DNA of 64,000 nt from Thozetella sp. PMI_491. Taxonomy: Eukaryota; Ascomycota; Sordariomycetes; Chaetosphaeriales; Chaetosphaeriaceae. Location: positions 827,244-891,243 of the forward strand of contig MU270025.1 of NCBI GenBank assembly GCA_021432635.1, read 5' to 3'. Shown here in pieces: positions 22,075-32,288 of the stretch. The position numbers and the translations under genes were made by a program. The first letter of the stretch is position 1; each line of letters begins with the position of its first letter. The notes beneath the pieces are model-generated. The model was not told the origin of the DNA, searched no databases, and worked only from the letters and a program-made list of their open reading frames with translations.

Positions 22075-24650
22075 CTAGTTTTTCCCCTTTGCGTCTCTAA
22101 CTGCTGCATCAACCGCTTCAATGACGTCGAGATGGAAGAAAGGCCGATCAGCACCGTGTACCGGCACGAACAGGTTTCCATCCGAAGTCTCGCTGCTTGC
22201 GGAGCTCGAATCGGCTTTGGCCTCTTCATGCCTGGGTGTTTCTAGTATACCTACATCATGCTGAGTGCATTGCGCTTCGCAGTCTGTAGCCTTGAGGGAC
22301 CTCCTCGACGCGCTTTGTCCGGCAGTTGTCTCTATCGCCCCAGACGCTAAGCTTGCTGAGGCGTACACAGGAATCCAACTCGACACCGCAGCCGGGTTAT
22401 TCGCGGGCGGGTATCCAAACCCGGCAACAGCCAATGCACGGCGCGTCCAACGGTTGGTCAGCCCACTGATGTGCCATTCCACCACCGCAGGCTTGGCATG
22501 TGCATCAAGAGTATTGCGCAAATCGACGAGGCCGTTAACACTAGTGACGTCGATGTTGTTGACAGCGGAGAAATCAAGCACCACTGCCCTTAGATAGGGG
22601 AGACTGTCATATCCAGCCCCGCTTCTTTTCGATGGATCCTGGCTACACCAGAGGCGATCAGAAAGCGGGACGTTGTCATCGGGTGTCGTGCGGCGGGTGT
22701 GCGATATAATGTATGTTCTCACGAGATCGAGATGTTGTGCCTGGTTAATGTAGTTGAGCCCCTCAGCGAAACGGTAGACAAAAATGCCTGGATGTGGCGA
22801 TTCCATCGAGATGGTGGGATTAGAGCCGTCCTGGTGATCGATTGGCAGGAAAGCGGCACGCCGGACGAGCGGCGTGCTGGCGGAGGACTCGGTCTTGGCG
22901 GGATCCGAGTCGTTGGAATCGGTTCTAGCCCCATCCGCAGTTGCATGGTAAACGTCGACGCGACCCAGGAACTGGCCTTTGGTGCGGGCCATGCGGATCA
23001 GGACAATCGCAAGAGAAAGTCCGATAGTCACGTAAATGGATGTTTCCAGGCCGGTAAACATTGCGAGAATGACACCAACCAGCCAGATGATGAGCTCAAG
23101 CGGCGACAGCAGCCAGTACCGGTAGAGGGTCTTGGGTGGCGTTATAAGGTTGCATACGGCGTGGATAATTGAACCAGCCAAGGCCGCCATAGGGATGTAG
23201 TAGAACACCGCCGTCAATGCATAGAGCGCCAAGACCAGCATTAGAGCACCAACGAGGCCGGCGAATGGCGTCCGCACACCAGCTTTGGAGAGCACGGCGG
23301 AAGCTCCGAAGGACCCAGTGCATGCGTAACCGCCAACAAAGCTGCCCAGTATGTTGGAAGCACCCTGGGCCATGATTTCTTGGGAAGGGACAATTGTGTA
23401 CCCGACTGATCTCCCAAAGGCTTTGGCAATTGCAATGTGCTCAATGATGAGAATGATGAGAATAGGCGGCAGCTCCGGTAACACCAAAGAGACTAAGTCC
23501 GTAGTGATTCTTGGCACGCCAGCATGTTTGAAGCCTAAGCAAAGCCGCCACCTGTGAGTATAACTATTTCTCACGCAGCGTAGAGAAAGCGGTCATCAAA
23601 GCAATGGGGTTACACACCTGGTTCAATAGTGCCGACAATTCTAAAATGTGTTTCAGACTCGGACCCTGTTCGATGCAGCAACCAGCTGATCAAGGTGAAC
23701 AGCAGCATGACGAATGTTAGTCGCATGGAGGATGCGGCCGCCCAAAGACGTTTCCGCGAAGGCTGGCTAACTTCCATCATAGCGCAGACGTGCCGGATGG
23801 CAAAAAGTATAACGATGGTAGACAAGCCGATTGAGGCATCGACCTTGGTCCTCCCTAGGGCCTTAAGGGTGTTGATAATGACGAGGTACGGGGCCTCTCT
23901 GGTGTTGACCCCGGTTATGCCCATGGCGGTAGGGAATTGGGACGACATGATAGTGATGCTTGCGGACGTGATAAAGGCCGATATGGGGACGTAGGGTATG
24001 AACTCAATTATCCACCCGAGCCGGAAGAGCCCCAGAAATAACAAAATAGCACCGCCCACGACCGAGACCGCTTTTGCAATCTCTTCCCGGCTGTATTCAT
24101 CCCCCCGCTGTTCTTCGATGGATATAATCGCTGATCCGACAAGTAAGGAACCGACCGCGGTAGTCTAGAGGCCACGATAATGGGGTTAGCGCTCGGAAAA
24201 CTTTTCGTAGACAGGTGAAAGAGAGGGGGTACAAACCCCAACCACTATGTCCCGCGAGGTGCCGAATAGCCAATATATCGCTGCGCCAACGAAAGAAGTG
24301 TATAATCCGTACTCAGGGCTAAGCCCAGCCAGGAGGGCATAGGCCATAGCTTGAGGGACAATCACCAAGCCTATGGTGACGCCAGCCGTCGCATCGCCGA
24401 GCAGCCATCGTAGGTTGTATCGAGGGATCCATTGTATACAAGGGAGTAGGCTGAGAAAGTAGTCAATGGCACCTTTTCTTGTGGGTACAAGAGATCGAAG
24501 CCATTCTCGCACACTGGGCTCATCCTCGAGGTAGACCTCGGAAAAGGCCTCTCTTGCAAAGTTTTCCACTTGGGGAGGCACTTGGCGGTCTCGTGCCCGA
24601 CTGTCAATACCTAGCACCCTTTTCGTAACAAAATCCATCGATTTCCCCAT
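22075..24650 (-). CDS. SulP-family sulfate permease with STAS domain
   Basis: An 806-residue plasma-membrane anion transporter in three exons: 24237-24650, 23618-24164 and 22075-23534. The first intron uses a GTTTGT donor and a GCTAAC branch point; splicing gives TSRDIVVGTTAVGSLLVG, the conserved SulP helix-3 region. The second splice gives IVGTIEPGFKHAGVP. Helices fill about residues 70-520, including GLVIVPQAMAYALLAGLSPEYGLYTSF. The C-terminal STAS domain contains LRAVVLDFSAVNNIDVTSVNGL. A long acidic, Ser-rich tail follows. Fungal relatives take up sulfate with protons and are normally repressed by good sulfur sources. Which fungal paralogue it matches cannot be said without alignment. Confidence 0.94.
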
Positions 24651-25001
24651 TTCGGTAGTATAATAGACAAATTTTATACTTGGGGTTGGACATCTGGTTC
24701 CCCACGATGTTCGATTGCTGGGACAACGGGTAGGATGAGCGGTGAGGCGTCTTTATCTTTTGAATCATGTTGCAATCTCATGTTCGAATGCCGGTATCCT
24801 AGCGGCCGGCGGTCGTTTGGGTGCGATATCGTCCCTAGTGGGCACTTACGCCTGGGGGTATGGACCGACGCCCGCAACAGCCAAGCCCGACTCCCGCGCG
24901 GGCCAAGCCCGACACCCGCACCGGCCCGGCCGAGAGCCGCCACACAGCGCTCGGCGGACTATATTTCGTAGGGTCAACTTTCACGTCGCGGTATAGTCAA
25001 G

Positions 25002-25208
25002 ATGGTGACGGTGGTAACATTACTCGACGATCGTGACCTCGCCGGCCTACCAGCAGAAGTGCGGCACGAGATGTATATGATCTACGCAGTTCAAGAGGCG
25101 GTGCACGTACAAGGCAATTATCATCGTCATGGTAGGCTGATCCATTTCTTCCGCACAATTGAGATGCTTGACTATGGTATGCGCCCGAATACCAGCGAGA
25201 GCCTGTAA
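25002..25208 (+). other. Doubtful 68-codon frame (possible gene remnant)
   Basis: The frame encodes LAGLPAEVRHEMYMIYAVQEAV, which resembles the LPxEIRxxIY entry of many fungal F-box-like or heterokaryon-associated hypothetical proteins. It then stops without further similarity. It may be a decayed gene start or chance. No splice partner was found downstream. Confidence 0.2.
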
Positions 25209-27473
25209 AAAGACTGTCATCCGGCCCGCGGTAGCCGAACCGGCTGTGCTATGCGCAAGCAGCTATGTATGCGGATTAAAGTGTCTTGGCTAGCGGCTTC
25301 CAGACGATTTAGAAGCTATTGACCAAATAGGCGTAACAGAAAGTTTAATTTCGTAGCTGAGTCGGACCCGTACGGCAAGGAGCAGAGCAGCGGCGGAGCG
25401 TGGCTCTACTGTCTAGGGCGACTCGACTCGACTAAACCGGCGTAATCGCTCACAGGGAAGAACGGAGCCCTCGGAAGGTGCTGATTTCTTGTCACCTATA
25501 CCGCGGCTAACTGACACCAAGAATTAGTTCTCTGAGGAGGCTCCTCTGAGACCATTTTGCATTGCCCCTGTTAATCACCTGGAATGGATCTTGTGACAGC
25601 AGCGACAGTGGGGAGCATTCCTCAAGATAATGGTAGATTATACAAGGTCAATGGCGTTCCCCTGTTTCGTGTTTGCGGCTTTGTGTCCGCGCTCCAGGAT
25701 TCTTCATTATAACATGAGGAATTTGCCCCTGCACTAGTTTACTTTGCGGAAGGGAGCGAGGATTGGGAGTCCTTGCTCCTAGAAGGCTATTCGTTGCTGG
25801 CAATCCGACGTTAGAATAAGAGCTCGTTCGTGAGCCAATTAAACAAATATTACCTAACCAGGCCCTTGAACTGCTGTCTCATCTCGAGCTGACCCTGCCA
25901 GACTTCAAAACAGGCAACTACAGAGACATACTTCGGCACTAAGCCACCAACCTCGACGATGCCGAGTTGATTGTGTCCTGTGAAACCGAACCGCCCGACA
26001 GTGTGTATGAGGATACGTAGAGGGTACTTATAGAGCCACTGATTCAAATGAATAATAGTCACTGGCAATGCAGGTAGGAAAAGCTCCGACATTTACATGT
26101 GAAGTTGAAGGTACGATGGAACATTCCAACGTGTCATATCTCGTCAACAATGGCAGGGACAACATGTTCAATACTGCGTCAGTCCCACCTCTCGGGTCTC
26201 GCCACTGATGATCGTTCAGCTTCGGAGTGGCGCCAACGGCCCTTCTAGCGCAAGGGAGGAGGCAGGAGATCCATGCTCAAACTAATCAGTCTGAGAAAGA
26301 ACCAAAAGGAATGGAGATATACGTCAATCCCTTGCAACGCCTGATTATAGACAGGCTTAGATTCATGAAAAGTAAGTATGTGGCGACTCTTAACTACTAG
26401 ACAATTGAAGCTCGGATGTGGGTCTCCAGTAGGCGGTTGGTAGTCGGAGAGATTCCTGGAAGAGATGTGTAGAGATGCAGGATAGTATGCAGACTCATTG
26501 TTGTTCTGCCAGGAATTGGAACGATTCCAAGTTTCCGCCACCCTCTGTACGCACTGGCTCAAGGAAGAACCCGATCGGATCGTGCGTTACAGAAAGTCTC
26601 TACTAGGACACGGAAGAAGTTTCTCCAGTTCGGGATGTCCGGAGCGGGTGCGACCTGTAGCGCGGGCAGAATCTCACATATATTGCATGACTCGTGTTCG
26701 GAAAGCGCCGCCAGCTGAGAAAACCTGTATTCTTAGGAAGCGCCCATCGTGTGTGATTTGGGCTCAAGGGGCAGCCGGATTTGGAAACGGCTGCAGAAGC
26801 CCTCATGTGAAAGAGACATTGTCCCTCGGCTGCTTGGGATTCTGGGTGGGATTCTGGGCTTGCGCGCCTCGTGCACGCCAAACCTGTAGAGAGAAGGATC
26901 ATGAAGACCAAACACGGAGCCGGAGACGCCCATGCGCTACATTAGCGCCCTGGCGGACGAGTTGCCTGGTTCGCAGCACCTATGGCAAGGAAGGTATATG
27001 TCCCGGGGGACGCAGGAGCTAGCTAGCCCCGGGAACAAATCCGGGGTCGTGGGGTCCCCGCAGCTGTGAAATGAGGGTGACGGCAGGCTGAAGTTCTCGG
27101 CAGCAAAATCATACGGAGTGCGTTTCACGAGCGAAGGGTTCTCCGACACCACTTCACGTGTTACCCCGATGCGGAGGCGAAGTCGCATTCCTCGGCCATG
27201 GTTCCAGTCTTTCGGTGCGTGCCCCGGGCTTGTGATAGCCTAGTCTCGGAGGCAGGTGCCGTTGGGGAGCTCTGGCCGCCTCACCCCGCAATGCAACGTC
27301 AGCCGGAGAACCCCCAAGTCAGCCCATCCCGGCCAATGAGCTTTAGGCGCGGCTTATAGGAACCCTTTGTGGAATGGCTTGAACTTGAAAGTCACTCATA
27401 CACAAAGCTGCAAGTTTGACAGGCGAGGCGCGAAGAGTTCGAAGGGGATGTTCCTGAGGCCCGTCGGGATGTG

Positions 27474-27481
27474 TATAAATA
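27474..27481 (+). promoter_or_regulatory. TATA box of the CFEM gene
   Basis: TATAAATA lies 110 bp upstream of the ATG at 27584. The pyrimidine- and CA-rich leader after it (CTACTACATAACTTACAAC) is typical of highly expressed fungal secreted proteins. Confidence 0.6.
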
Positions 27482-27583
27482 GTTGGGTTCGCGCCGCTGT
27501 CGTGATCCATGGCTCTCATGTTGCAATCAGCATACAACTCTACTCCACTACTACATAACTTACAACCCTCCAATCTACTCAAC

Positions 27584-27928
27584 ATGAAGTCCTTCTCCAT
27601 CCTCGCCGCTCTGCTCAGCGCCACTGTCGCTGTTGCCCAGACTGACTGCACTGCTACCTCTGCCATCCCCACCTGCGGTGTAAGCCAGAATCGCCCTCGG
27701 GCTCACGCAAAAACGTCTTGGAACTTCTCTAACTGGTAACTCTAGGTTCCCTGCATTACCTCTGCCGCTTCGGCTATTGGCTGTGGTACGACCGACTACG
27801 CCTGCCAGTGCACATCGTCTGCTGCCCTGCAGGCCTCTGCTCTCAACTGCGTCGTCTCCAACTGCGGCCTCATCACTGCCATCCAGGTGCAATCTGCTGC
27901 CTCTGCCATCTGCACTGCTTGCGTTTGA
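27584..27928 (+). CDS. Small secreted CFEM-domain protein
   Basis: A 92-residue protein in two exons, 27584-27679 and 27746-27928. The 66-bp intron is GTAAGC to CTCTAG with a CTAAC-type branch point. The signal peptide is MKSFSILAALLSATVAVAQ. The mature part is essentially one CFEM domain, with VPCITSAASAIGC, then DYACQC (the Asp is the haem-ligand position in characterised CFEM proteins), LNCVVSNC and a terminal CTACV. I count ten cysteines, two more than the canonical eight. There is no GPI signal, so it should be soluble. CFEM proteins take part in haem/iron capture, wall structure or host interaction. An iron-permease gene lies elsewhere in the window, but no link is shown. Confidence 0.9.
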
Positions 27929-28173
27929 GAGCATCCTCGCGGGGGAAGGATCTTCATGGCTTCTGTAAACGCCGGGGGCGTAAAAAGACTCTTACAGTAT
28001 ACATATTATACCATAGTCACAACAGAATTGAGGATCTGAAAAGTGAATTTAGCCTTCTACGTAGATACGAGGGGTTATCCGCCCTGGTATTGTGATGGTG
28101 GTGGCCCCTGCCAAGCCCAACAGCGCGGGCATGATCCTCGGCCGAATCGCGCGGAGATCCAACTCGATTTAGA

Positions 28174-29376
28174 TCATCCACAGAACCTTGGGAACAGATC
28201 CGCTGCACCTGGTGTCGCACAAGCCTGGGCCACGGAAAGATCATATTGAAGTAATGCAAGATCGTACTGCTTCATAGCATACACGGTTGATAAGACACCA
28301 ACCACTATGCTGATGACCGTGAGGACGGCAACTCCCGTTGCAATCCAGAACGTGGCGAACGGCAGCAGATTCCTGCCATCCTTGGATAGCTGCAGCTGCC
28401 TGAGCCCGCGTGGCTCCTCTTCCATGACATCCATAAGCTCCGCAATCTGGTACTTCCAGGTATCAAAGTCGGCTAGCTTCGTCTTTGGTTTCCGCTTGCA
28501 GTTGCCTAGGACATTAAATGATTTACCCCTCTCCTCTAGAAGTAGCTTGGTGTCTTTGTCATCGATGGGGAAGAGGAGATTAAGAGTGTCGATGGCTTCG
28601 TCAATTATAGCTCGAGGAACAACGAGCTCCCTGTTGGACTTGGAGTGGTTCCAGAGACACACCTTGTGCTCGTATATGTGAATGATGTTGCGTCTCCAGT
28701 CGATAGCCAGGTGATCGGCAAGGTTTGTCGTCCAGCGCAAGTTGAAGCCCCTAGATCTACATAGATATGCCATGGTCATGGTTCGGTCTATCTTTTCACT
28801 TTTGCCGCTCTTGATTCTTGGCGGATCTCGCCTCAGCATTGCAAAGTGATCATTCACTCTCGTGAGGATGGTTGACTGCGAGTTCCAGGCGACGAACGAC
28901 ACATGGTCTGGGTCACATAACAAGCGGCTGGCTGGGACAGACTGTATGTCGAGAGCAAACATTAGACGAAGAGCCACATCCACAAGTCGGATTGCAGTAT
29001 CGCCGCCGGTGCTGACTTCCAAAACCTCGTTTACTTTGTCTATAGCTGCATCAGGAGTCAAGGTAAGAGTTCCAAGGGTTCCAAGTTTCTTGATAATGCT
29101 TGCGAGAGTCGCGGACGTGACGTCTGGTAGGTGCTCTCTACACCGGTCTATTTCGTCGTCAAAATAGTTGCCAAGCGAGCTGTAGTAAGTTTGAGATAGA
29201 AGCCCGCTGCGTGGGAGCTGAGGCCACACGGCTGCGAGCAGCTCAACCTTCTCCCCGTCCTCCATTAGTCGCTCGTGGCAAAGAGCCGCTCCGTTGGATA
29301 CCACGTTGAAAGTAATGCAAGGCTGGGGCAAGTGATGGGATGAGTGGATAATATAGGTACGACGTGAGAAAGGCAC
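28174..29376 (-). CDS. Uncharacterised protein with C-terminal membrane anchor
   Basis: A 400-residue single-exon frame. The N-terminal 340 residues are soluble and mixed alpha-helical, without a motif I can name. One strong transmembrane segment follows (about 350-378, FWIATGVAVLTVISIVVGVLSTVY), then a short tail, MKQYDLALLQYDLSVAQAC. This layout, with LSTVYxMKQYDLA just after the helix, is common in lineage-expanded Sordariomycete hypothetical proteins. Function is unknown. The first ATG (29376) gives a 37-residue extension; MEDGEKVELL at 29265 is an alternative start. It is divergent from the trypsin-like gene, sharing a 570-bp promoter region. Confidence 0.7.
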   Translation of the reverse strand: MPFSRRTYIIHSSHHLPQPCITFNVVSNGAALCHERLMEDGEKVELLAAVWPQLPRSGLLSQTYYSSLGNYFDDEIDRCREHLPDVTSATLASIIKKLGTLGTLTLTPDAAIDKVNEVLEVSTGGDTAIRLVDVALRLMFALDIQSVPASRLLCDPDHVSFVAWNSQSTILTRVNDHFAMLRRDPPRIKSGKSEKIDRTMTMAYLCRSRGFNLRWTTNLADHLAIDWRRNIIHIYEHKVCLWNHSKSNRELVVPRAIIDEAIDTLNLLFPIDDKDTKLLLEERGKSFNVLGNCKRKPKTKLADFDTWKYQIAELMDVMEEEPRGLRQLQLSKDGRNLLPFATFWIATGVAVLTVISIVVGVLSTVYAMKQYDLALLQYDLSVAQACATPGAADLFPRFCG

Positions 29377-29946
29377 GGGAAAAAGAGAAAAGAAAAGAGC
29401 GGCCCGTAGTAGCTACAGCACGCGTGGATGGCGGATATCATTGCGCATTATCTGCCCCGTGGCCGCGAGGCTCAGCTGAAAACGCCTAGCACACCAAGGG
29501 CACTTCCCCCGCCTACACCCATGTTTGATCCTCGTTCTCCTGCAGCCACGAGGTGGCATTTGGCCAATGAAGACGGCTGAGGCGCAAATCTTGATTGGGT
29601 TTCGCAAGCTGTTGCCATGTTCAGCTTCCTTTCCCCCTTTATGAGCCGGGTGTATTGGTTGGGCAAAGCTGAAAGCCACCCAGCCAACAGAGTCTCAGCC
29701 CATCGAAGGCAAAAAGGTGTACATCTAGCTGGTACGTGCCCACCGCTTTTATTTTTCCTGCAGCTGCAGCTCAAATGTGAGTGCTAGCCCTTGTGCTCTT
29801 TTATTCGCACGACGACCTCTTCTCCAAAGCTTCGACCCCAGCCTTGTGCAGCGACGCTCTAGCACGCCTATCACCATCCATCATGCCGATTGTAATGAAG
29901 AGAGATACGGAATTATTTGCTTCTCGACAAGTTCTGGCTCTCAGAG
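29377..29946. promoter_or_regulatory. Shared divergent promoter region
   Basis: It separates the minus-strand membrane-anchored protein from the plus-strand trypsin-like protein. A 29-codon upstream frame starts at ATG 29883 and overlaps the main start codon at 29947 in another phase. No clear TATA box is seen. Confidence 0.4.
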
Positions 29947-32288
29947 ATGGCTACGCTCGTGAAGATTCGTAGCCAGTTTACCAAATTTACCAAAATTCAT
30001 CATAGCATCTTCCCAAAGGTCCCAAAAGAAGATCCACGCCGTCCGCCAGAAGTGCCTTCAGTTGAGCTTTCTTCAGCAGCCAAGGCTCCCCTGGCAAGTG
30101 AGCTTCCTTCATCAGTCGAGGGTCCCGCTATCTTAGGCACCATGGAGATAGTAAACCAAGTACCTATGGAGCTCCCTGCGGGGTATTTTGGCGGTAAGGA
30201 AGATTTCCCTCAGTTGCTTGTCGACCACGCCGCACCGCAAGTTGGACAGCGCCAAAGATCCAAGAAGAAGAATAGACACCCGTTACGGCCAACAACCGTC
30301 GCATCCAACTCAGCGGATAAAACGGTAGCCCAAGCATCGACCTCCGAGGCTTGTGCTCGGATGCAGCGCGTGGAAGCCGGCATCAGCATTTATCCTGTCA
30401 CCGATGATGTGATTGTAAAGAGCTTCCCGTCCCTGGATGGGGCTAGGATACTTTACATTAGCAGCCTGGAGACTCCGCCGGAACTCCAAGAGATGTACCA
30501 GGAGGTCGGTGAGCGGATAGACATTGATCTCGACGCCAAAGGCAAGAAGGCCGAAATTAATGCAAATCCTCGAACGACGCAGTCATCAATCTACATCGAT
30601 ATGGTCGCTATGTGTGGCTACGCAAGCCCAAAAGATGACAGAGTCAAGCTATCTCCGACCATCGTCATCCGGCTCAAAAAGAAGGATGCGTGCAAAATCA
30701 TACACGATGCCGTACAGGAGATGGTATGGCTTGGACAAGAATTCCCAGACCTTTTAGTCACGGTCGTACAAAGCGGTGTCCGCCTCGGCTCAGAATTTGG
30801 GCCGCAGGATGTGCGTGGGTTGGATCTCACCCATGGTATTGAGATTGCTCCCGATGTGCTTCTGTACATCAACGTTGAAGATTGGCAAGGGAAGACATCA
30901 GCCTGCGGCTTGGTATGCTGTGCAACGATTAAGCACGGGGTAGAGTACAGGCACTGCCTGTGCAGAATTGGGGGCGTCGTCGTTAACTCGGACCATGAAG
31001 CGGAACCGACTCAATTTGGCGTTTCGACAGCCCATGCCATGTTGAACAACTCCTGGTGGCTCAAAGAGCTCGTCAAGCGTCATATAAGTATGGGCCATAA
31101 ACTACCCCCGGGACTTTCTGCCTGGGTGGAGGTCGACAGCGATAGCGAAGACAACGACAGCTCGCCTACCGCCGGCCCTGTCGAGATAAGTAGGTGGTGC
31201 AATGTTACAGACTGGGCCACCTTGAGTTTTCTTGGACAAGTTGTCAATACAAGCGTAATTACGGAATCTACCCGCCCGCTGTTTCCGGCAGACCCTAAGA
31301 ACTCGACCGACCATGCCTTGATGAGTTTAGGGCTCAGATCCTCCGCTGCATCCAACTCACTTACCAACAGCTACTACCTACCGGTGCCAATAAATCGCGG
31401 AGATACGGGCGCAGTTGAACTGACTGTATATGACCCCAATCCTGATATTGACGAGGGTCCGGTCCATATAGTCTGTGGCGAGCGGGACATCGTCTCCGGG
31501 CGGCTTCTCTTCGGCTTTGTTACTTTCAGCGTCTCTGGACAGACATTCCGTCTAAGGAAGATCTTCTTGGATGAGAACAAGCCTCTCGGTACGTCGAAGT
31601 CTCTCATATCCACGATTATGTGGCATCGCTTGGCTCAGCACTGACATATGGGATAGCTGCCGGTCTTTCAGGCTCATGGGTTGTCCGGGGGAATGTGCTT
31701 TGTGGGATGTTGATCGGCATATTCGACACAGAGCGGTATGCTCTGATTATGACAGCAAGACAACTCTTCAAAGCGCCGGAAATGGCCAAAAAGGTGCTGA
31801 GCATCACTGGTATACCCGAGCGAAAGAAGACAGGTGCCCTTGAACTTGTGCTCGAGGCTTCACCGCAGCCACTGCCGCCCCCGCAACAACCACACAATAT
31901 CAAAGTTCTACCTACGCCACATCCAACTACACCAAGACAAGAAACTCAAAGTATGTCAAATCTACCGGAGACTCAGATGACTACCCGCCAAGCAGCACGG
32001 AGCCCTCGCCTTGAGCCGACAACTGTACATACTGCTGCCGGGTTGCCTAGTGACGGCCCTGGAATATGGTCAATGCCGACAGCTCCCTCAAAACCAGCCA
32101 ACCCTATGAGTCCATTTTCAGTGTTTGAACGTCGTCGTCGCGCAAATAATAGAGGATTCGCGTCCAGGCTATCGCGGTGGCTTGCATCAATCTCCGGCGC
32201 CCGCCATACTATTATGTCGTATCCTGAATCCAACAGCTTATATCGTGAGCAATTCGTCACCTACGTAAGTATACCGGCCGTGATATGA
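29947..32288 (+). CDS. Trypsin-like-domain protein, possibly fused to the next gene
   Basis: As a stand-alone gene it encodes 757 residues from exons 29947-31588 and 31657-32288; the 68-bp intron has a CTGAC branch point. The N-terminal third is Pro/Ser-rich with a basic RQRSKKKNR patch. Further on, IGGVVVNSDHE...FGVSTAHAM resembles the strand and His region of a trypsin fold. Just after the splice, PLAAGLSGSWVV resembles the Ser motif of the fungal GDSGSWVV proteins, with Leu in place of Asp. The protease-like fold is inference; these proteins are uncharacterised. Acidic and Pro-rich linkers follow. The stop at 32286-32288 lies inside a GTAAGT...TTAG intron (32265-32329), whose removal joins the frame to the MFS gene downstream. 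The main ATG is preceded by an overlapping upstream frame. Confidence 0.65.

Larger units (their letters stand above)
24651..27583. other. Nearly 3-kb gene-poor region
   Basis: Apart from a doubtful small frame at 25002-25208, I find nothing coding. The frames at 25850-26092 (-) and 26498-27022 (+) have no domain or splice support. The 5' end is the sulfate-permease promoter and the last 150 bp the CFEM-gene promoter. A CCCGAC/GCCCGACACCCGC-rich patch lies at 24880-24940. No TIR, LTR or tandem array was seen. Confidence 0.45.

Noticed and set aside
17942-24650. Esterase, MBL-fold hydrolase and sulfate permease as a sulfate-ester catabolic unit
   Set aside because: Attractive by function, but each gene has its own promoter space of several hundred bases and neither hydrolase shows sulfatase motifs.
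26498-27022. 174-codon plus-strand frame
   Set aside because: Unusual composition, no signal, domain or splice partner, and opposite-strand frames are equally open.
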